Shown here piece by piece: positions 50,846 through 62,789 of a DNA stretch of 64,000 nucleotides. Source of the stretch: Usnea hakonensis. Taxonomy: Eukaryota; Ascomycota; Lecanoromycetes; Lecanorales; Parmeliaceae. Position 1 is the first letter of the stretch, and each line of letters starts with the position of its first letter. The stretch covers positions 1 through 64,000 of the forward strand of contig BLJB01000381.1 of assembly GCA_013423325.1 (NCBI GenBank), given 5' to 3'. The notes below the pieces were generated by a model. That model worked only from the letters and a program-made list of their open reading frames with translations, was not told the DNA's origin and made no database searches. The position numbers were made by a program, and so were the translations under genes.

Positions 50846-53800
50846 TCACAGCACCCCCGCCCCCACCCCAACCCCAATCCCAATCCCCACCCAAACCACC
50901 AACCCCACTCCCCAAACCCCCTTCGCCTTCGCACCCGCCCCCCCTTCAAAAACACCACCCCTACCACCACCCAACCCCGACGTGATAATAGCCCCCAAGG
51001 ACCCCGTCGTCGTCGGCGGCGGCGGTGACGAACTTCCCAACGTCACCGTCTTTCCCCCCACATTCAAAACCCCACCTTCACCCAACCTTACCGTCTCCCC
51101 GCCCTCAACGACCGCACTACCACCCGGCAGCACGCTCACGCCCTGAATCGCGAATCCCGTAGGCGAAGCTGTGAAAATGAGGCCGTTGTTGAGGGTGAAG
51201 ATGGATTGAGGAGGGGGAGTGGGAGGAGGAGAGAGGGTGTAAGTGTGTGTCCCAACGACGAGCGTGCCGCTTGTGCCTAAACTGATGAGTGTACCCGATG
51301 CTGTGAAAGCGGGGCCGCCGGGTGTGAGGGTGGTGGTGCCGATTGCGAAGCCCGTGGGTTCGGGGGTGAATGTTAAGCCGGCGGCTGTGTAGGTGGGTGA
51401 GGTAGGTGGGACGGTGGTGGGGAGTGCGAGGGTGGTGGGAGGACCGGCCAGACCCGCTGCGACGATGCCTGCGTTTGAGGGGAGGGCGGTGTAGGTTGTG
51501 CCGGCGTAGATGGCCGGGGTGCCGCCGGGGGAGAGGGAGGCGCCGTTGGGGAGGATGTAGGTTTGCGGGGTGTTTGGGGAGGTGGGTGGTTGGGGTGTTA
51601 TGACGAGGCCGTTTGAGAGGGTTAGGGGGCCGGAAGGGAGGGCTGATGGAGGGGTGGGGGTAGGGGCTTGGATTTGGTATGCGTTTGTGGCGGCGGGGAG
51701 GGCGTAGGTGCTACCGTCCATTATGACGCTGGAGGAGCCGGCGAGGGAGTAGACGTGACCGCTTATTGCGGCGGAACTGCTGGGTGCGATGGTCGTGCCG
51801 GCTGTTATGAGTCCGCCGTTTGCAGCTCGGGAAAGGGTCTGACCGCTGAGGACGAGGGGATTGGAAGATGAGATGGGGGTGAGATTGTGGGTTACGCCGT
51901 CCTCGATTACCTGGCTTGGGTTGGCGTAATTGATCACGTGGTTATTAATTGTTGTAGAGGCTCCTGGAGTGAGGGTTTGGGATCCAATTTCCAACCCGCC
52001 ATTAGTCATTTGCAGAAGTTGGTTGTTGAGGAGAAGTGGGGAAGAAGAAGGTGCTGTGGGGGATGGAGCATAGGTGGACCCGTCCATTACGACGGCCGAA
52101 GGGACGTTAGCGACGGTGTGGCCAGAGAAGACGGCAGTGCTACCAGGTGCTAGTGTTGAGCCGGAAAGTAGTATGTTGCCTGAAGCATCTTTGGTGACTG
52201 GTTGGTTGTTGACGGAGGCAACAGGTGCTGGGTTGGCATTGCTATTCACGTTCACATTACCGCTCGTACCATCCTTTTTTCCACCATTCGGGTCTCTATC
52301 AGTGGCTCCACTGATGCCTCCGTTTGAGCCACCGTTGTTGCCTGCGGTCGAGCCTTCATTGGCACCGCTGTTCGTAACGTCGCTTGTACCTCCATTTGTA
52401 TCATTACTGGTTCCTCCGCTGGTGTCTCCAGTTGTGCCCACGTCGGAGCTATCCTTGTTGCCATTATCCGTAGTACTGCTGTTCTCATTGGCCGTATCTG
52501 CAGGCTGCTGAGGTGAAAGAGTGATAGCAGCAGTAGACGGGTCATTGTTTGCATTTCCGGAATCGGTGCCAGAAGAAGTTCCTGAGCCTGTCGCTGCATT
52601 CGCCCCCGACTGCTTCTCTGTATCAGCAGGCGTAGTGTTTCCTCCGGAAGCCACGGGATCACTGTTAGACCCATTCGCTGGATCCACAATGACAGCTACG
52701 GGTCCTGAACTTGAAGTCGGATTCGAGCCTGGATTCTGGGCAACGGCTGGATGATCAACAGGATCTACAATAGCGGCCTCTGGATCAGACTTAGTAGTAG
52801 TTGGCGTCCCCGTTCCCCCGCTGTTGCTACCTGGATCATTCGCTTTTGCGCTATTATTGGGATCAGAACTGGTGACAGCCTTAGTGGGAGCAGCGACAGG
52901 AGACTTCAAAGTTGCTGCTGGGGACGGAGGAATACTTTCGGCCTGTGGATCTGCAGCCGGTGTTGGTACAGGCGCAAGAGCGGTAGCTTTCTGAAGCACT
53001 CGCGGCGGGTCGTACACACCCAAGTTGACCGGCGTGCAGGTATTGGAGCCCCAAGTTGCCCACACTGGGTCAATATCCGTGACGTCCGGCGGAAACGCGA
53101 GCTGAGGCTTTACGAACATCATGGAAGCGAAATCAGCACTGATGGAATGTCCTGGGAAGCAAGACTGATATCTGGGAAGGAGATCTGATGCCGGCGGAGG
53201 GTCATAGAGCTCCGAAAAATCGATTTGCCTCCAGCCATTGTCAATGCCCTGAAAACAGTACGCGGGATTATCCGCATCTGATACGGGAGAGATACAGTAT
53301 TCCAAACCCGCCCCCATGTTTTGAGCATCGCAGATCGCAGTAGAGAGTACATTAGGCTCGTAGGCACGAGTGACTGCTTTATGGGCTGAGCCAATGGGTA
53401 TATGGCTGTTGAAGAGCGCTACACATGAGGCTGAGGCCTGAATAGAGCTGTATATGACATAGACTGAGGGTGAGACACTGTAATCCAAGTTAGCTGAGAT
53501 CTCTCTCTTTTGCGACTTCCACTCACAAGGTGTACCCATTCTCGACAATGCCATAGGATGCCGCTGATTGCACGGGTGCGGTAGTCACATTCCAACCATT
53601 TGCGCCAGTACTATTTGTCCCGCTAGAAGAGTTCGACGGCGCATCTGCAGGTGGCCAGAACACGAGCTGCACCGCGCTAGCGGCTACTTCGCATTTGTCG
53701 CAGCAGCCCGTCGGGGCAGGATACGGAGTTGCTAGCTCCGTGATCGTATTATAAGAACATCCTAGACTTTGAATATCTGTCGCCTCGTACTTGTTGTAGC

Positions 53801-54693
53801 TCAACTGACATTGTTGCGAAGTAACAGTTGCGGTGGCATAGTCGTGATACCACTTCGCGGCACTGTTCACGCACGAGCATGATTTAGCGTTGTATCCGTC
53901 AATGCCCGGACTCATCGAACAATTTCCCCCCAAAGGCAACTCCAAGACTCCCTGGTCCCAGTTGAGGGGCAAACAGTCATTGGCGGAAAAAGTTCCTGGC
54001 GTGATCAGACTTGAGGCAACGGATACCGGTCCCCCACAGACATTTGTTTGGTTGACTGGTTTGGTGACGTTGAACGGGTTTCTCATGGACGTAATGGAAG
54101 TGGGTATTGCAGAATTGACGTGTCCGGAGGCGGAATATGAGGCTACGGGGGTGATTCCAGGCACATTTTTGTCTTGCTGATTGACGTGGAATGTTGCGAA
54201 TCCAGACGAATTCGAAGAGCCACTGGAAGCGGCACGGACGCCCGATGAAGTCCCTTGGGGTAAGTAGGTGTAAGACGAAGAGACGATATTGGAAACAGAG
54301 AGGGAAGCCGGGGAGGCGGTCGTCCAGTCATTTACGTTGAAAGAAAGTGATGAGGCTCTAGAGGCCGCGACTACAGAAGAAGATTGAGGGGCAGAAGTTG
54401 AAGCGAGGGAGCTGTTGCTGGGTACTGCACGGCTTTGTGGTACTGAAGAATTCAAAGATGCTATATATCAATCAAGCGCAGTGTCAGTGTCTGGGCAAGC
54501 AGTGGGGCACAGAGTTCACAGCGTCAGTTGGACTGGATCCTTGGCGCATGTTGCTGTCTTGTCTGCAGAAGTACATTGTAGGCGCAGGGCACATGGTAAG
54601 ACTGAAAAGGGAATTTGACGTACATGGCAGTGCATTTGATATTAAGGGGAATAAGAGGGTGAGATAAAGCTGAGCAGCGGCGCAGACGCGCAT
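50846..54693 (-). CDS. GPI-type cell-surface glycoprotein with C-terminal repeats
   Basis: Three exons, complement(50846..53477, 53527..54460, 54624..54693), 1,211 residues. The first exon (23 codons) is a signal peptide, MRVCAAAQLYLTLLFPLISN then ALP. The introns of 163 bp (gtacgt..atatag) and 49 bp (gtgagt..ttacag) keep frame. A Ser/Thr-rich part leads to a Cys-rich region (CSCVNSAAKWYHDY, GCCDKCEVAASAVQLVFWPP), then ~250 residues of Gly/Asn/Asp/Ser/Thr low complexity. At least seven degenerate ~45-residue repeats follow (patterns TLTPG, SGH, V.DG.TYAL). The end is a hydrophobic tail (GVWGVGLVVWVGIGIGVGVG) after GGAGAK, fitting GPI attachment. Probably a wall protein or adhesin; no enzyme domain is seen. 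Confidence 0.82.
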
Positions 54694-56005
54694 ATTGAAT
54701 TGAATGAAATAGGAATATAGTATCAAAGTCGGTATAACGAGTGTAAGCGCACTGATGCCATGGCCATCAAGAGTCGCAAAAGAGACAACAAAACAATGGA
54801 CAGGTGTAAAGATTCATCATGACCAGAAAGGGAGGGTCGACGACATGATGAATCGTATGGAGGGTAAGCACTTTATCATGATTTTATTGCCTGGTCGAAC
54901 AATCTTTGTGCTTTAGCAAGGTGATGGCAAATTTGCTGACGGCCGTGGAAGGCTGAGCCGCAAAGCTGAAGAGGGCGATAACTATAAGTGGTAAGATGAT
55001 GGTACGAGGGTAGAAGACGAATGACTGGCTGACAGCATTACCCATGACAACAATGACCAGGGGAAGCTAAAGTTGGACAGACTAAGTACCTAAAATATTA
55101 ATGTATAGAACAAGCGGTTCGAGAAAAGGTAAGGTAGTAAGGTAGGTTTGGCTTGTATTATACGTAGAATAATTCTTTGACATGGGCACGCAACAAGTAG
55201 AAATGGGTTTCATCGTTTCACCATTTCAATCCCACTCGTAAGCGAGGACAATATTTCAATATTAATGTAACGTTGACTTGACCGGACCTGGAAATTACTT
55301 TAGACAGGACATGACCTGCAATCAGCAAAGACAGCACTTGTCAGCTGTCAAGTAATAGAAGAATTCATCCTTGACATGCATGTCCCACGTGTGGAAGAGC
55401 CTTGGAGGAGCGCAAAGGGCAAAGAGAAAAATAATGTGTAAGTGCCGAGAGATGCACGCTAGCAAATTGAGTTTGAGCCTCAAAATTACCCATTCATACC
55501 GGCAGCCATGTCGTCTCGAGCCGATTGGCTTCCTAGTATTGAAGGTGTACTTAAATCACATCACTTTAACCGCCGTACCAACATCTGCTGACATCTTCTG
55601 ACTCTTTAACGAGTACGTACTACTCACCTGTAAAACCTGGTTGCTATTTGACTTTCCATTCTTCATCCCTCGCAAGTTGCAATCTCGCCTAAGAATAGTA
55701 TGACTAGGTAACGTTCCCAGAAGTCGATCAAACAATCCAATTAATACCAAACCTTCCCATATCACCAGATAGAAGTACGTACGTATATAATTTTTGGAAT
55801 CCTGGATACATCCATGGAGATTGGAGTGTAGCTTGCTTGTCAGTCAGGAAAGACGAAGCCAAACCATACAACAAATTTCAGCCCATGTCGCCCACGTCCT
55901 GAGCCCTCGAAAAGAGAATTCGGCATTTCCCGAGCCAAAAAAAAATATGTCCAGAGATCAATCCAGACTCCGTCCCGGCCGGGAGTATCAGATAAATCAA
56001 CCTTG
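54694..56005. other. Intergenic, no supported gene
   Basis: The upstream region of the wall-protein gene and the 3' flank of the repeat protein. Short frames only. The sequence aaggtaaggtagtaaggtagg (55132-55148) is a simple purine-rich repeat. No RNA gene is recognised. Confidence 0.45.
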
Positions 56006-57371
56006 TCATACCCTATACAGTGTCTTCCCCTCAGAGGTCTCAACCTCCACCACCCCACCTGCAGCTTCCTCCTCCACCTCCACAGCATATAGATCCGGCT
56101 TTTCCTCACTTCGTCTTCGTAACTGACCCCACTCAACCATTGCTCCTTCTTCTTGAGGTCGTTCAGCATGCACTGAGAGATGCTCGTGCACGGACGCGGG
56201 TGCCATGCTCTTGGCAGTGCTTCCATGTTCGCTCTGGGAAGCGTTCGACGCTCTTCGCTTGCCTTCGGAGAGTGCACTTGCATGTGAAGTAGTGCTCTTT
56301 GCGTGGCCGCCATGCTCGCTCTGAGAAGCAATCGAAGATCTACGTTTGCCTTCGGACAGTGCAACTGTATGTGAAGTAGTACTCTTTGCGTGGCCGCTGT
56401 GTTCGCTCTGAGAAGCAATCGAAGATCTCCGTTTACCTTCTGAGGGTGCGAATGCATTTGAAGCAACGCTCTTTGCGTGGCCGCCATGTTCGCTCCGAGA
56501 AGCAATCGAGGCTGTTCCTTTGCCTTCTGAGGCTCCGACTGTATGTGAAGTAGTGCTCTTTCCGTGGCTGCCATGTTCACTCACTGAGCCGCCTCCATGC
56601 TCACTCTTGGCGTCACCATTGTGCTCGCTGTGGCCGCTCAATGACAGCTTCGGCTTGGTGGGTGATATCTCCACGATGTTGGCCTCTTTCGTCAATTTAC
56701 TGAGGCTCGACTCTTTTTCTCCACTCTTACTCTTCCGGTCTTGATGTTTCCGGTCTAAAGACCCCGCTGTCCCCAGCGCTGCCGATTCTTTTGTCTTCTT
56801 ATCTCCCTTAGCCGTCTTACTCGTCAGGGTTTTCTGCCCATTCGATGCCCTGCTTATACTCGATCTCTTCAGTCCCGACGCGCTCTTTCCAGAAGACGCT
56901 TTAGGGTTTTTCAGCTTCAACAGCGCAAGCTCTTTCTTCAACTTTGCAATCTCTTCGTCTTTCTGAGAGGAGCCTGACGAGGCGTGGCTTACTCTCTCTC
57001 CCTTTTCGTCTATTACAGAGGTGCTTTTTCCTTTGGACTGTTTGTCCTTGGCCTCTTCTTCGCCCCCACCGATTAGCTGCTTTTTTGCGAGATTCTCCAG
57101 CTGTTGGGGCACGGCGAAGGCTTTGCGTTCGAAATAGGACTGGCCCACACGCTCGATGAAGGCTTCCATTGTTGCGTCCAAGTCTCCGTAGGTCACTGAT
57201 CATGAACGCAATTGAATCGTCGTCGGGACATTCAGAGGGGAAGTAAGGATTCACAATGAAGGTCAGAGAACTTGACATGAACACTCTATTAAATAATTCA
57301 TGATTGGCGGGATCCCCCAATGTCCCGTTTTCCTGGGACCTCGAGAGCGCCTCAGCGATGTTATCCGCCAT
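56006..57371 (-). CDS. Ser/His/Lys-rich repeat protein, disordered
   Basis: A predicted 429-residue protein, complement(56006..57195, 57272..57371). Exon 1 gives MADNIAEALSRSQENGTLGD. The proposed 76-bp intron (gttctc..gatcag) has a weak donor, but without some splice the exon 1 frame cannot join the long frame MTYGDLDATMEAFIERVGQS. The body is low in hydrophobics and rich in Lys/Ser/Glu. Four to five 29-residue repeats (SEHGGHAKSTTSH..ALSEGK, RRSSIASQ) occupy ~residues 215-345. Ser after Arg-Arg in each unit is a likely kinase site. No domain is recognised. It is divergent from the DUF1275 gene across ~420 bp. The function is unknown. Confidence 0.65.
56140..56595. repeat. 87-bp in-frame repeats (29 residues)
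   Basis: The phrase gttcgctc(t/c)g(a/g)gaagc recurs at about 87-89-bp intervals (near 56225, 56311, 56400, 56488), with gaagtagt(g/a)ctctttgcgtgg between. Four good copies and a partial one encode the SEHGGHAKS repeats of the overlapping minus-strand gene. Confidence 0.85.
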
Positions 57372-57787
57372 GCTAGACCCATTGTAGCATCTTCGTAGCA
57401 CCGAACTCTTCCTATCATCAAAGGATTTTATTTCCACATGCTTACCTCAAAGGCAGCGGCATCCGGTGGGGTGTAGAGTACTCTACCCGTACAGTTCTAG
57501 ATTTCTTCAATGCCAAGCATCTCCATTTCTCGTTTCTTATTCTTTCAGTGCGCAGATGCCATTACGTCATTCGCATCATAGGGTATCCGTACTCTACCGA
57601 ACAACCATGTCGTTCTCTCCATCTCCAGAGCATTGCGATGTGACCGAGATGTTGATTGGAGCAATAGCCAGACTGCTGGTGCCACAAGCCTTTGCAATTC
57701 TTGAATGATTTGCTGTCTTCCATTCCAAGTCCAATTGACAACCAAGCCACTCTCCCAAACACTTTTAACCCTTTCCCCCATCCAAAC
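57372..57787. promoter_or_regulatory. Divergent promoter, repeat protein and DUF1275 gene
   Basis: A 416-bp stretch between divergent ATGs. No clear TATA is seen; a caaccaag/cccaaaca leader precedes 57788. Confidence 0.35.
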
Positions 57788-58627
57788 ATGACCACGCCCG
57801 AAAGCCAATCGCAACCCAGTACATCTGGGAATGCATCGAATCATGACACACCATTACTACCCAAACGCCCCTCAGCCCCCGCCCGACTCCGCTCCCACCT
57901 CCGCCAAGAAGTCACCACCTCCCACGCCGACCTCATCATGCTAACCTGCTCCTTCATCTCCGGCCTCGTCGACAGCACAATCTACAACGCCTACGGCACC
58001 TTCGTCAGCATGCAAACCGGCAACACCATCTTCGTCGGCCTCGGCCCCTCAACCACCCACTCCACCTCCAAGCCCTACGGCTGGGCCAAATCCCTCACCT
58101 CCATCGTCTGCTTCTCCCTCGGCTGCTTCTTCTTCTCGCGGCTGGCGCAGTACTCGGGCCCGCGGCGGCGCGCCACGCTCGTCGCGTCATTTGCGCTGCA
58201 GTCCGTCATCGTCTTCGTCGTGGCGGCGATTATACAAGCGGGGGTGGTGAACGGGGCGCTAGACACAATCAGTACGGATGTCATGTGGGAGGATGAGATA
58301 CCGATTTCGCTACTAAGTTTTCAAGCCGCGGGGCAAATTGTCGGCAGCAGGGCGTTGGGCATTAATGAAATCCCGAGCGTCGTTCTCACGTCGATGCTCT
58401 GCGATTTAGCCTCGGATCCGGAGATCGCTGCGCCGTTCAAGGGCAATGTGAAGAGGAATAGGAGGGCGCTTGCCTTCGTTTGCATATTGGTTGGGGCTAT
58501 CGTGGGGGGATACATTAGTGAGGCGACGGGGAGGATGCAATTCGATCTCTGGATCGCTGGAAGCATCAAGGTCCTGATCACCACAGCATGGTTCTTCTGG
58601 CCAGAAAAGAGGGTGGAGCTTGTATGA
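57788..58627 (+). CDS. DUF1275 (YoaK-like) membrane protein
   Basis: A 279-residue intronless multi-pass membrane protein of the DUF1275 family, common in fungi and bacteria and of unknown function. The family signature is clear: DLIMLTCSFISGLVDSTIYN, TFVSMQTGNTIFVGLG, then SLGCFFFSRLAQYSGPRRR and FQAAGQIVGSRALGINEIPS. About six hydrophobic segments can be drawn. Residues 1-45 are a polar cytosolic-type tail. The ATG at 57788 is the first in frame. Codon third positions are C-rich to ~58130 and G-rich afterwards. It converges on the P450 gene. Confidence 0.9.
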   Translation: MTTPESQSQPSTSGNASNHDTPLLPKRPSAPARLRSHLRQEVTTSHADLIMLTCSFISGLVDSTIYNAYGTFVSMQTGNTIFVGLGPSTTHSTSKPYGWAKSLTSIVCFSLGCFFFSRLAQYSGPRRRATLVASFALQSVIVFVVAAIIQAGVVNGALDTISTDVMWEDEIPISLLSFQAAGQIVGSRALGINEIPSVVLTSMLCDLASDPEIAAPFKGNVKRNRRALAFVCILVGAIVGGYISEATGRMQFDLWIAGSIKVLITTAWFFWPEKRVELV

Positions 58628-58979
58628 TAATAAGAAAAATCTAAAATGGGTCTTATCATACAGCTGACAACCAACACGCACAGCGCACACCCTCGCCCCC
58701 CCTCTCAACCCCCTCTCAACCCCCTCTAAGGCCCTCCAAGCCAGCACATCCAATCCTCCCTCACCCCCAACCCCTTCCGCACCCACAACCCACACCTTCC
58801 TTTCTTCAGCCAACCACCCAGCCCTGCCTCGCTCAAAAATAAAAAGGGGGGTGGGGGGGGAATAGTACTTTACTTCCCCACCACACCACACCACACCATC
58901 CTCCCCTCCCTCACACCCATCTCTCCACACCATCCAATTCACCGCGCAACCCCCCCCCCCCCCCCCAAAAAACCCCCNN

Positions 58980-59023
<44 letters not shown>

Positions 59024-59466
59024 AAACAATCCTCGAGGAAGAAGCAACATCCCACGCACGGCATACCCGAACAGGATATCCATAAAGACGAGACAGAAGA
59101 CTGGGCTTTATAAAAGAGTATATTTATCTCCATAGAAAGATAATAGACATATATATCTATATCCAAGGAAAGACATAGCTACGGTAGAGTCTCGGAGTAT
59201 GAAGGAATGTTTTTATTTTTCTTGCTTTGGTACGTACGATAAGCTAAGGTAGTATGGGTGTGTTTCGATAGGGATAGGGATAGGGGTTGGAGGAGGGGAG
59301 GGGAGGGGAGGGGGTATTAGAAGACACACAGAGAAAGAGAGAGAAAGGGAGAGAGGGAGAGAGGGGGAAAGAAGGGGGTAGGCAAAGGCACATTAAGTTC
59401 ACCCCAGCATTCATTCCCCCCTCCCCAATATCCCACCCCTAACCCCCAACCCCCCCCCCCGGGCCC
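58628..59466. repeat. Low-complexity convergent spacer with poly-C tract and N gap
   Basis: No gene is seen. The plus strand is C-rich at 58680-58960. Then come C16 (58951-58966), a short A run, two unresolved bases (58978-58979) and a C42 run (58980-59021). From about 59270 it is G/A-rich ((gaga)n, gggaggggagg), and C-rich again at 59415-59465. The C42 next to Ns is probably an assembly or polymerase-slippage artefact in a real homopolymer. Confidence 0.7.
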
Positions 59467-61689
59467 CTACCTCCTCCCCCCAAAAACCACCCTCAGCGCC
59501 TCCAACCTCAACGTAAACGCATCCCTACTCTTCCCCAGCAACCCGCTTCCATCTTCCCCCTCAGCGAGACGGACATCGAAGCGGGAGACGAGGAGCGGGA
59601 CCACGGTCCGGAGTTCCATTTTCGCGAGTTCTTTGCCGATGCAGCCGTATGGGCCTGCCGGGGGAGGGTTAGTGGTTGTTAGTTGGTGGGTTGTGGGGTG
59701 GGTTGGGGTGAGTGGGGGGGGGAGGGAGAAAGGGAGGTTGTTTGCGGAATGGATGAGATTTTTTAGGGGGGTGGGATGGGGTTGTATGAGAACAGCCGCG
59801 CGAATGAATTTCAAGCTTTCTTGATAGCTTGGTCTAAAGGACGTGATTCACAGAGCTGAAGATTGCTTACCGAGCGAAAAGGGAATGAAACCAGCTCGAT
59901 TGAGTATGAGCTCAGGCTCCGAGTACCACCTCTCGGGAATGAAGTCGTCAGGGCGGACGAAGCACTCACCCGCTGAGCCGATGTTAGCCTCGAATCAAGC
60001 AACAGACTCCAGTGACGGGACTCACATCGTCCCAGCGCATATATCGGCACATTGAGATTGACTCCTCCTGGTATGAAAACGCCATCGACCAGGATACCTT
60101 GAGGTGGAGTGGTGCGGAACCCGCCGGAAGGCGTTGGCGGATGCAGTCTCAGAGCCTCGTTGATAACGCCGTTGAGGTGCTTCGCGTCCTGCACCATTCG
60201 AACATTGAAAGGTTCGTCTGATTGCATCAGCGGATCCAGTTCTTTGCGCAGTTTCTGGATGTGCGTGGGATCTCGGGCAAGGTAGTAGAAGATGTGCGTT
60301 AGCACGATGGCAACGGTGTCACTACCCGCCACGATGAGCAAGCGTGAGTCGCCATGCAACCATTTGGTGGCTTCGACATCTGTTTTATCTTGAGCAGTCT
60401 TCAGGAACCATGACGTAATGTCGGGCACAGTAGTCTTGATGTCCCTGCGATTGTCGACTTGCTCATTGCACCAATGGATGAATCGTCTGAAAGTGCTTCC
60501 GATGACCGGCGCGATTGCCCCCACAGGGATCACCCAAGGGATTGGCGAGAATAACCCTAAAAGGATCATGGAGGTCTCCAGCCAGTCGATGGCGTAGTGG
60601 TTTTTTCCATTCCTGAGCATGTTGAAGCTTTTCCCAAAGGCGAAGTCGCCCATAACGTCAAAGGACCAGTAGTTGAACCACGCTGACGCGTTCATCGCGC
60701 TGCCGGAAAGGGTTGATATTTGCTCCATCAGTTCATGGGTGTAGTATGTAACGCGACCCTCGTAGTCTCGAAGTGCTGGGACTTGTGTCAATACAAGATG
60801 TAGGTCGAAGAAAACGGGACGCTACCTTTGACGCTGAACCCATGGTCCCAGACTCTTCTTCGGCTCTCATGCGCTGCCACATCTCGGGTGCTGTGGAGAG
60901 ATTCTATCGATTGATAAAGAGCATAGTCGTACCAAGGCGACCTTACGCATGGTGATCGCGGCCCCAAGATGGCAACGGACGCGCCTGGGGAGATGACTGA
61001 AAGTTCGTTGGGTCCTAAGTGATGATCCAATTAGGACAAACCAGTCTCCACAAAACTTCATACTCTTATTCGTAAGTCTTGTAAGGGCAACGGCGACTTT
61101 GAACATTACCACAGACGTCCGATGACATATACTTGGCCCTAGGGTAAAGGCAACAGTATAGTTTGGGTACATATTGGCGAGACCTGTCTTGGCTTCTTTG
61201 TACATAAAGACAACAGAGCAAATCCAAATCCAAAATTTTCAAGAAGACAAAGCGTATAGATTAGGAGCTCCGAGTCCAGAGAAACATACCGGTCCGCACG
61301 AAGTTTCCATATTTGCGATGTGCTTCATGAGTTCTGCGAAACGCATCCAACCTCAAGCCCATGAAGAATTGATAAAATTTCGAAAGCTTTGCAAGTCGAG
61401 GTCCCGGGAAGTCATGGAGGCGATGGAAGAAGAAGCGATAGATTAGCATGCTCATGCACAGGGCAATCAGATATGTCCCAATGACCACTGCACTTAGATA
61501 CACGGCCTGGGCATATTGCATCTGCAAGAGTCGAGCGAGGACGAAGGAGGAAGGAAAGAAGCCGTAGAAGAGGATCTGAAGATACTGTAGAGTGTGCTGA
61601 TGATGTTCGCCTCTGACAAAATACAAGATGTGTGAGAGGACGCCAACAATAGCGCCAATGCTGCACGATACTGAGCAGTGGTAATCCAT
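59467..61689 (-). CDS. Cytochrome P450 monooxygenase
   Basis: Five exons, complement(59467..59654, 59871..59972, 60026..60775, 60826..61014, 61290..61689), 542 residues. All four splices keep frame and restore P450 sequence. The N-terminus has about three hydrophobic segments before DFPGPRLAKLSKFYQ. Then come GNFVRTGPNELSVISPGA, TRDVAAHESRRRVWDHGFS, the I-helix AGSDT (~346), the K-helix EALR (~403), PERW, and the heme loop FSLGPYGCIG with the axial Cys at ~485. It is an ER-membrane class II fungal P450; the multi-helix N-terminus resembles secondary-metabolism P450s of the tryprostatin-hydroxylase type. The first intron is long (275 bp). Divergent from the UbiA-like gene 1.1 kb away. The substrate is unknown. 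Confidence 0.92.
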
Positions 61690-62789
61690 TGCTTGCTGGA
61701 ACTGGAAGAAGATGATAGCAAGCGATGTTGGGATTTATGTTAGGGGAAAAGCAGGACATGCTGCGGTGTCATTATGTTGAGAGGTCCCAAGGACGTAATT
61801 GTCTCTAGGTGACATTGGAGTAGAGTAGGAGCACCATGTTCAGTCTCATGCCACGAAGGAAGCTGTTAGTAGAGAGCTAAACACGTGGCATGCGTGACAA
61901 CGATCCTTTGAAATGATGATAATCAATGCCAGGTTGTTGTCATTGGCGCTGATTCTGTTACATTGAGTCAACCTTCACTTTACTTAGGTTCAACAGGCGG
62001 GCGATGCAGCTAAATGCTAAAAACGGCTACCGTCCATCCATGTCACTTTGACCTCTCTTTTGAAGTTTTGAATTATCACAATTAGCATCTTGGCAATTAT
62101 GCATGTCGCAACTGAGTCCTGGTCGAAATACAAGTAAAGGTAAGGTAAGTATTGAAGCGTTCGGCTTGTCCTAATCTCTGTGCTTATGCCCGTGCAGTTG
62201 GGCTAAGATTTAGCAAACGAGGTCGCGTAGATTTCGAGCGTCGGTGGGATCCTTCGATTATCGCTACTGAGTATGCAACCAATATAGTAGAACAAGCTTT
62301 ACAGAAAATTTACCTTTAAAGGAGTCAGGAAGTGGGGGTTCATATGCACTACAGAAATGTAGCAATAATAAAATAGAAGATAAAGGTAATTTCCAATACT
62401 GTACCTTAGTATTAGTCTCCACTCCTCATCAATAACACAAAACGCGGCTGCCACCTCAACCAACCCAACAGGTTGTACCCCACTCGGTACCAGGTTTGTA
62501 TCTTCTGTGAGTGTCTCTCCGGACTACCGGTATAAGCCTTGCTTGGTCAATCTGTCCCGACGTGCACCAGCATGAGAAGTCACATCACTAGGCCTCAAGC
62601 GTAAGCGAATCGAGCTGACTTTCCCATTCGTACACAGTACAGTTGCTGATATGTTCTGCGTGAGTTCTTAGCCTCAATCCTTCGGTTCTTGGAAGAATGT
62701 GCATAGATCTGTGGCAAAACCTGGTTAAAATAAATGTGTTATATAACACACTGTCCTGTCAACACACTGTCCTGTCCTGTCCCGTAGTG
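61690..62789. promoter_or_regulatory. Divergent promoter region, P450 and UbiA-like gene
   Basis: A 1.1-kb stretch between the two start codons with no gene seen. It is AT-rich around 62290-62400. The repeated cacactgtcctgtc (62748-62775) lies just before the UbiA-like ATG. The arrangement would allow shared control. Confidence 0.35.

Noticed and set aside
58980..59021. C42 run as telomeric or functional repeat
   Set aside because: A pure homopolymer beside unresolved bases; more likely slippage or an assembly artefact.
62697..62789. Upstream in-frame ATG of the UbiA-like gene
   Set aside because: The added 31 residues are unlike the family and include a repeated cactgtcctgtc tract; the ATG at 62790 is more natural.
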